8,429 bases of DNA, taken from assembly GCA_015486915.1 (NCBI GenBank), contig WFQS01000582.1:1-8429 (forward strand), in the 5' to 3' direction. The translations under genes were made by a program, and so were the position numbers. Position 1 is the stretch's first letter. Each line of letters begins with the position of its first letter. The notes beneath the pieces are model-generated. The model was not told the origin of the DNA. It did no database searches and was given only the letters and a program-made list of their open reading frames with translations. The stretch is from Desulfobacteraceae bacterium (GTDB lineage: Bacteria > Desulfobacterota > Desulfobacteria > Desulfobacterales > Desulfobacteraceae). Below are positions 6,580 through 8,429 of the stretch, in pieces.

Positions 6580-7224
6580 ATGAAACTGGGACTTTTCGGG
6601 GGAACATTCAATCCCATTCACAATGGGCATATTAAAGTGATCTGCCATGTGAAACAAAAATTTTATCTCAATGAAATCCATGTAATCCCTTCAGCTTTGC
6701 CCCCCCATAAACCGAATATTAACCTTGCAACAGCAGATGACAGGCTTAAGATGGTAAAATGTTCAATCAAGAACATCCCCGGCCTTGTGGCATCGGATAT
6801 TGAAATTAAACGCAAAGGCCCGTCGTTTACCATAGATACCATAAACCAGCTTCAAAAAAACAATAAAACAGAGCTCTTTCTGATAATGGGTTCAGATGCA
6901 TTTTTTGATATTCCCACATGGAAAAAAACCATTGAAATATTCAGTCGCGTTCCAGTCATAGTTATGATCAGGGCAGGAGAAAAAAGAAATTTAAATAATC
7001 TTGCCCGTTTGATAAAAGATATGATATCAGATAAATATTATTATGACAGAAATTCAAAGTCATTTCTAAATTCTGATATGAAAACTATTTATGTCCATAA
7101 CGCTCCTGATATTACAATTTCTTCAACCTTGATAAGAAAAAACGTACAGAATCATCTTTCCATAAGTTCCATGGTGCAGCCGTGTGTTGAAAAAATAATT
7201 AAAGAAAAAGGATTGTATCTATGA
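6580..7224 (+). CDS. nadD: Nicotinate-nucleotide adenylyltransferase
   Basis: NadD joins nicotinate mononucleotide and ATP to form deamido-NAD, an essential step of NAD synthesis. The 214-residue protein is a typical nucleotidyltransferase of the expected size. It has the phosphate-binding GGTFNPIHNGH (7-17) with the HxGH-type motif, PPHK (41-44), a conserved PSFTIDT (81-87), GSDAF (104-108), and the C-terminal ISSTLIR (180-186), which binds ATP phosphates. The ribosome site is weak (CAGG about 8 nt before the ATG). It follows the hairpin region after proA, so it may have its own promoter, although none is convincing. It overlaps rsfS by 4 nt (ATGA), the usual nadD-rsfS pairing. Confidence 0.97.
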   Translation: MKLGLFGGTFNPIHNGHIKVICHVKQKFYLNEIHVIPSALPPHKPNINLATADDRLKMVKCSIKNIPGLVASDIEIKRKGPSFTIDTINQLQKNNKTELFLIMGSDAFFDIPTWKKTIEIFSRVPVIVMIRAGEKRNLNNLARLIKDMISDKYYYDRNSKSFLNSDMKTIYVHNAPDITISSTLIRKNVQNHLSISSMVQPCVEKIIKEKGLYL

Positions 7225-7676
7225 CAGAAAATTCTAAACCCGGAGAAAAATCAGTTCCTGCCGAAAAAAACAGATCCATAAAAACAGATGACCAAAATGA
7301 AAAAAATGAATTACGAGAAAGAACAGACCGTATTCAGAACCTGAAAAGATATATTGATACAGCCATGTCAAGAAAAGCAGAGAATATAATTGTTCTCGAT
7401 GTACATAACCTTACTTCCTATACGGACAATATTATAATTATGACGGGAAATTCCGCACGCCAGGTAAGTTCAATGGGTGAATATATATATAAATCCATGA
7501 AAAACGTTGGAAATGCACCCATTGGCTTTGAAGGAATCAAAGAAGGAAAATGGGCGCTTCTTGATTTTGGCGATGTGATCATCCATGTTTTTGATGAAGA
7601 GACAAGGGATTTGTACGATATCGAGGGACTGTGGAGTGATGCTTTAAGAATTAATCTGTCTGAATTCGGGTATTAA
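7221..7676 (+). CDS. rsfS: Ribosomal silencing factor RsfS (YbeB/Iojap family)
   Basis: RsfS binds L14 on the 50S subunit and blocks 30S joining, lowering translation in starvation or stationary phase. The family domain covers about residues 38-150: IIVLDVHNLTSYTDN (56-70), TGNSARQV (75-82), EGIKEGKWALLDFGDV (104-119), IHVF (121-124) and LYDIEGLW (131-138). Most homologues are about 105-120 residues. This one is 151 because of a charged, Lys/Glu/Asn-rich and probably disordered N-terminal stretch of about 37 residues. The ATG used overlaps the nadD stop and has AAAGGA at 7207-7212, 8 nt upstream, which supports the long form. No rlmH gene follows, unlike in many bacteria. Confidence 0.95.
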   Translation: MTENSKPGEKSVPAEKNRSIKTDDQNEKNELRERTDRIQNLKRYIDTAMSRKAENIIVLDVHNLTSYTDNIIIMTGNSARQVSSMGEYIYKSMKNVGNAPIGFEGIKEGKWALLDFGDVIIHVFDEETRDLYDIEGLWSDALRINLSEFGY

Positions 7677-7726
7677 AAAGATGTTTAACTTTTGTCCCAT
7701 GTAAAAATTCTTATTTTTTTGTTAAT

Positions 7727-7763
7727 ATTCCGTACAGAATTCAGATCTGCCCGTGGCAGCCAC
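7727..7763. promoter_or_regulatory. Two short palindromes in the rsfS-gpmI gap
   Basis: ATTCCGTACAGAAT (7727-7740) is symmetric at 12 of 14 positions around GTAC. GTGGCAGCCAC (7753-7763) is a perfect palindrome around a central A, followed by seven A's. They lie 32-68 nt before the gpmI start. They could be protein-binding sites or, in RNA, a small hairpin before the gene. No convincing -35/-10 pair accompanies them, and no strong terminator follows rsfS: the A/T-only stem at 7703-7718 is too weak to call. gpmI may simply be read through from nadD-rsfS. Confidence 0.2.
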
Positions 7764-7794
7764 AAAAAAAGGTTTCAGGGAAAAAAATATTAAA

Positions 7795-8429
7795 ATGAAA
7801 GAAAATAAAACCGCATTAAATAATAAGTTTTCAGGTGATAAGAAAGAAAACAATACCCCGCATGTGGACGGCATTCTTATCCTTGACGGGTGGGGTATCA
7901 ATTCTGAAAAAAAAGGAAATGCAACTGCAATTGCCAGCACCCCTTTCCTTGATATGCTTGAGAACCGTTATCCATGCTCTCAACTTCTATGCTCCGGGGA
8001 GGCAGTTGGCCTGCCCAAAGGTGTTATGGGAAATTCCGAAGTAGGACATATGAATATTGGTGCAGGCAGAAAAGTATTACAGAATCTTGTAAGAATTGAT
8101 AAAGCCATTGATGACGGATCTTTTTTTAAAAACAAAGCCCTGGTTTCTGTCATGCACAGGGTAAAGAAAGAAAAAAAAGCCCTGCATCTCATTGGACTTC
8201 TTTCCGACGGAGGAGTGCACAGTCATATTAATCACCTTTTTGCCTTAATTGACTTTGCAGCCTCAATGGATATTAAAGAGGTCTTTATACACCCCATCCT
8301 TGATGGAAGAGACACCTCTCCCACAAGCGGGGCTGCATTCATCGCAAGGCTTGAAGACTATATTACAAAAAAGGGAACAGGCCGGATTGCGACCATTTGC
8401 GGTAGATTTTATGCCATGGACAGAGACAC
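7795..8429 (+). CDS. gpmI: 2,3-bisphosphoglycerate-independent phosphoglycerate mutase, 3' end outside window
   Basis: GpmI interconverts 3- and 2-phosphoglycerate in glycolysis and gluconeogenesis, using a phosphoserine intermediate and two Mn ions. The 211 complete codons cover about 40 percent of the usual 510-residue enzyme. Present are the first metal Asp31 in ILDGWGIN, the catalytic Ser81 in GNSEVGHMNIGAGR, His142 in SDGGVHSH, Arg172 and Asp173 in LDGRDTSP, and Arg204 and Arg210 in GRFYAMDRD. All are offset by 19 from the Geobacillus enzyme. The offset reflects a Lys/Asn-rich N-terminal extension. The chosen ATG at 7795 has only an AGGG 14 nt upstream. An in-frame GTG at 7753 would lengthen the product by 14 residues, and a GTG at 7864 would shorten it to slightly less than normal. 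The exact start is uncertain. Confidence 0.93.
   Translation, partial: MKENKTALNNKFSGDKKENNTPHVDGILILDGWGINSEKKGNATAIASTPFLDMLENRYPCSQLLCSGEAVGLPKGVMGNSEVGHMNIGAGRKVLQNLVRIDKAIDDGSFFKNKALVSVMHRVKKEKKALHLIGLLSDGGVHSHINHLFALIDFAASMDIKEVFIHPILDGRDTSPTSGAAFIARLEDYITKKGTGRIATICGRFYAMDRD

Noticed and set aside
1..8429. CRISPR array, tRNA, rRNA, transposase or defence genes
   Set aside because: I saw no regularly spaced repeats, tRNA cloverleaf, rRNA-like stretch or transposase/nuclease motifs on either strand; the long open frames are all accounted for by housekeeping genes.

Overview
This window is a piece of a low-to-moderate GC bacterial chromosome made mostly of housekeeping genes. The order rplU-rpmA-obgE-proB-proA-nadD-rsfS-gpmI resembles the Obg/proline/NadD neighbourhood of deltaproteobacterial (Desulfobacterota) genomes. 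The A/T-rich codon use and bulky, repeat-bearing intergenic gaps suggest a Desulfobacteraceae-type sulfate reducer. That taxonomic call is inference from gene order and sequence flavour, not from a database search.

Layout. On the minus strand, bases 1-660 hold the N-terminal 220 codons of an EamA/DMT-type membrane transporter whose 3' end lies outside the window. Facing away from it, a complete cyclopropane-fatty-acyl-phospholipid synthase gene (cfa, 750-1877) has a good extended -10 promoter. A palindrome and a 10-bp-phased direct repeat overlap its -35 region. A 271-bp gap then carries a near-consensus sigma-70 promoter (TTGACA-17-TATAAA) and a long leader in front of rplU. Between rplU and rpmA, where such operons usually have only a few tens of bases, lies a 240-bp gap. 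It is dominated by a roughly 109-bp imperfect inverted repeat and followed by a second possible promoter. From rpmA onward the genes are tightly packed: rpmA/obgE overlap by 4 nt, obgE/proB by 11 nt, and proB and proA are 5 nt apart. After proA comes a 196-bp gap with a long hairpin ending in a T-tract. Then nadD and rsfS follow (4-nt ATGA overlap), and after 118 nt the start of gpmI, cut by the window edge.

How the genes work together. rplU, rpmA and obgE make two 50S ribosomal proteins and the GTPase that monitors 50S maturation. rsfS makes the factor that binds L14 and keeps subunits apart in starvation. proB and proA carry out the first two steps of proline synthesis from glutamate. nadD makes the dinucleotide step of NAD synthesis. 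gpmI interconverts 3- and 2-phosphoglycerate. Together they form a growth-linked housekeeping cluster. I found no defence system, CRISPR array, tRNA, rRNA or transposase gene. The most interesting material is intergenic: the inverted repeat inside the ribosomal-protein operon, the rplU leader, and the operator-like site at cfa.
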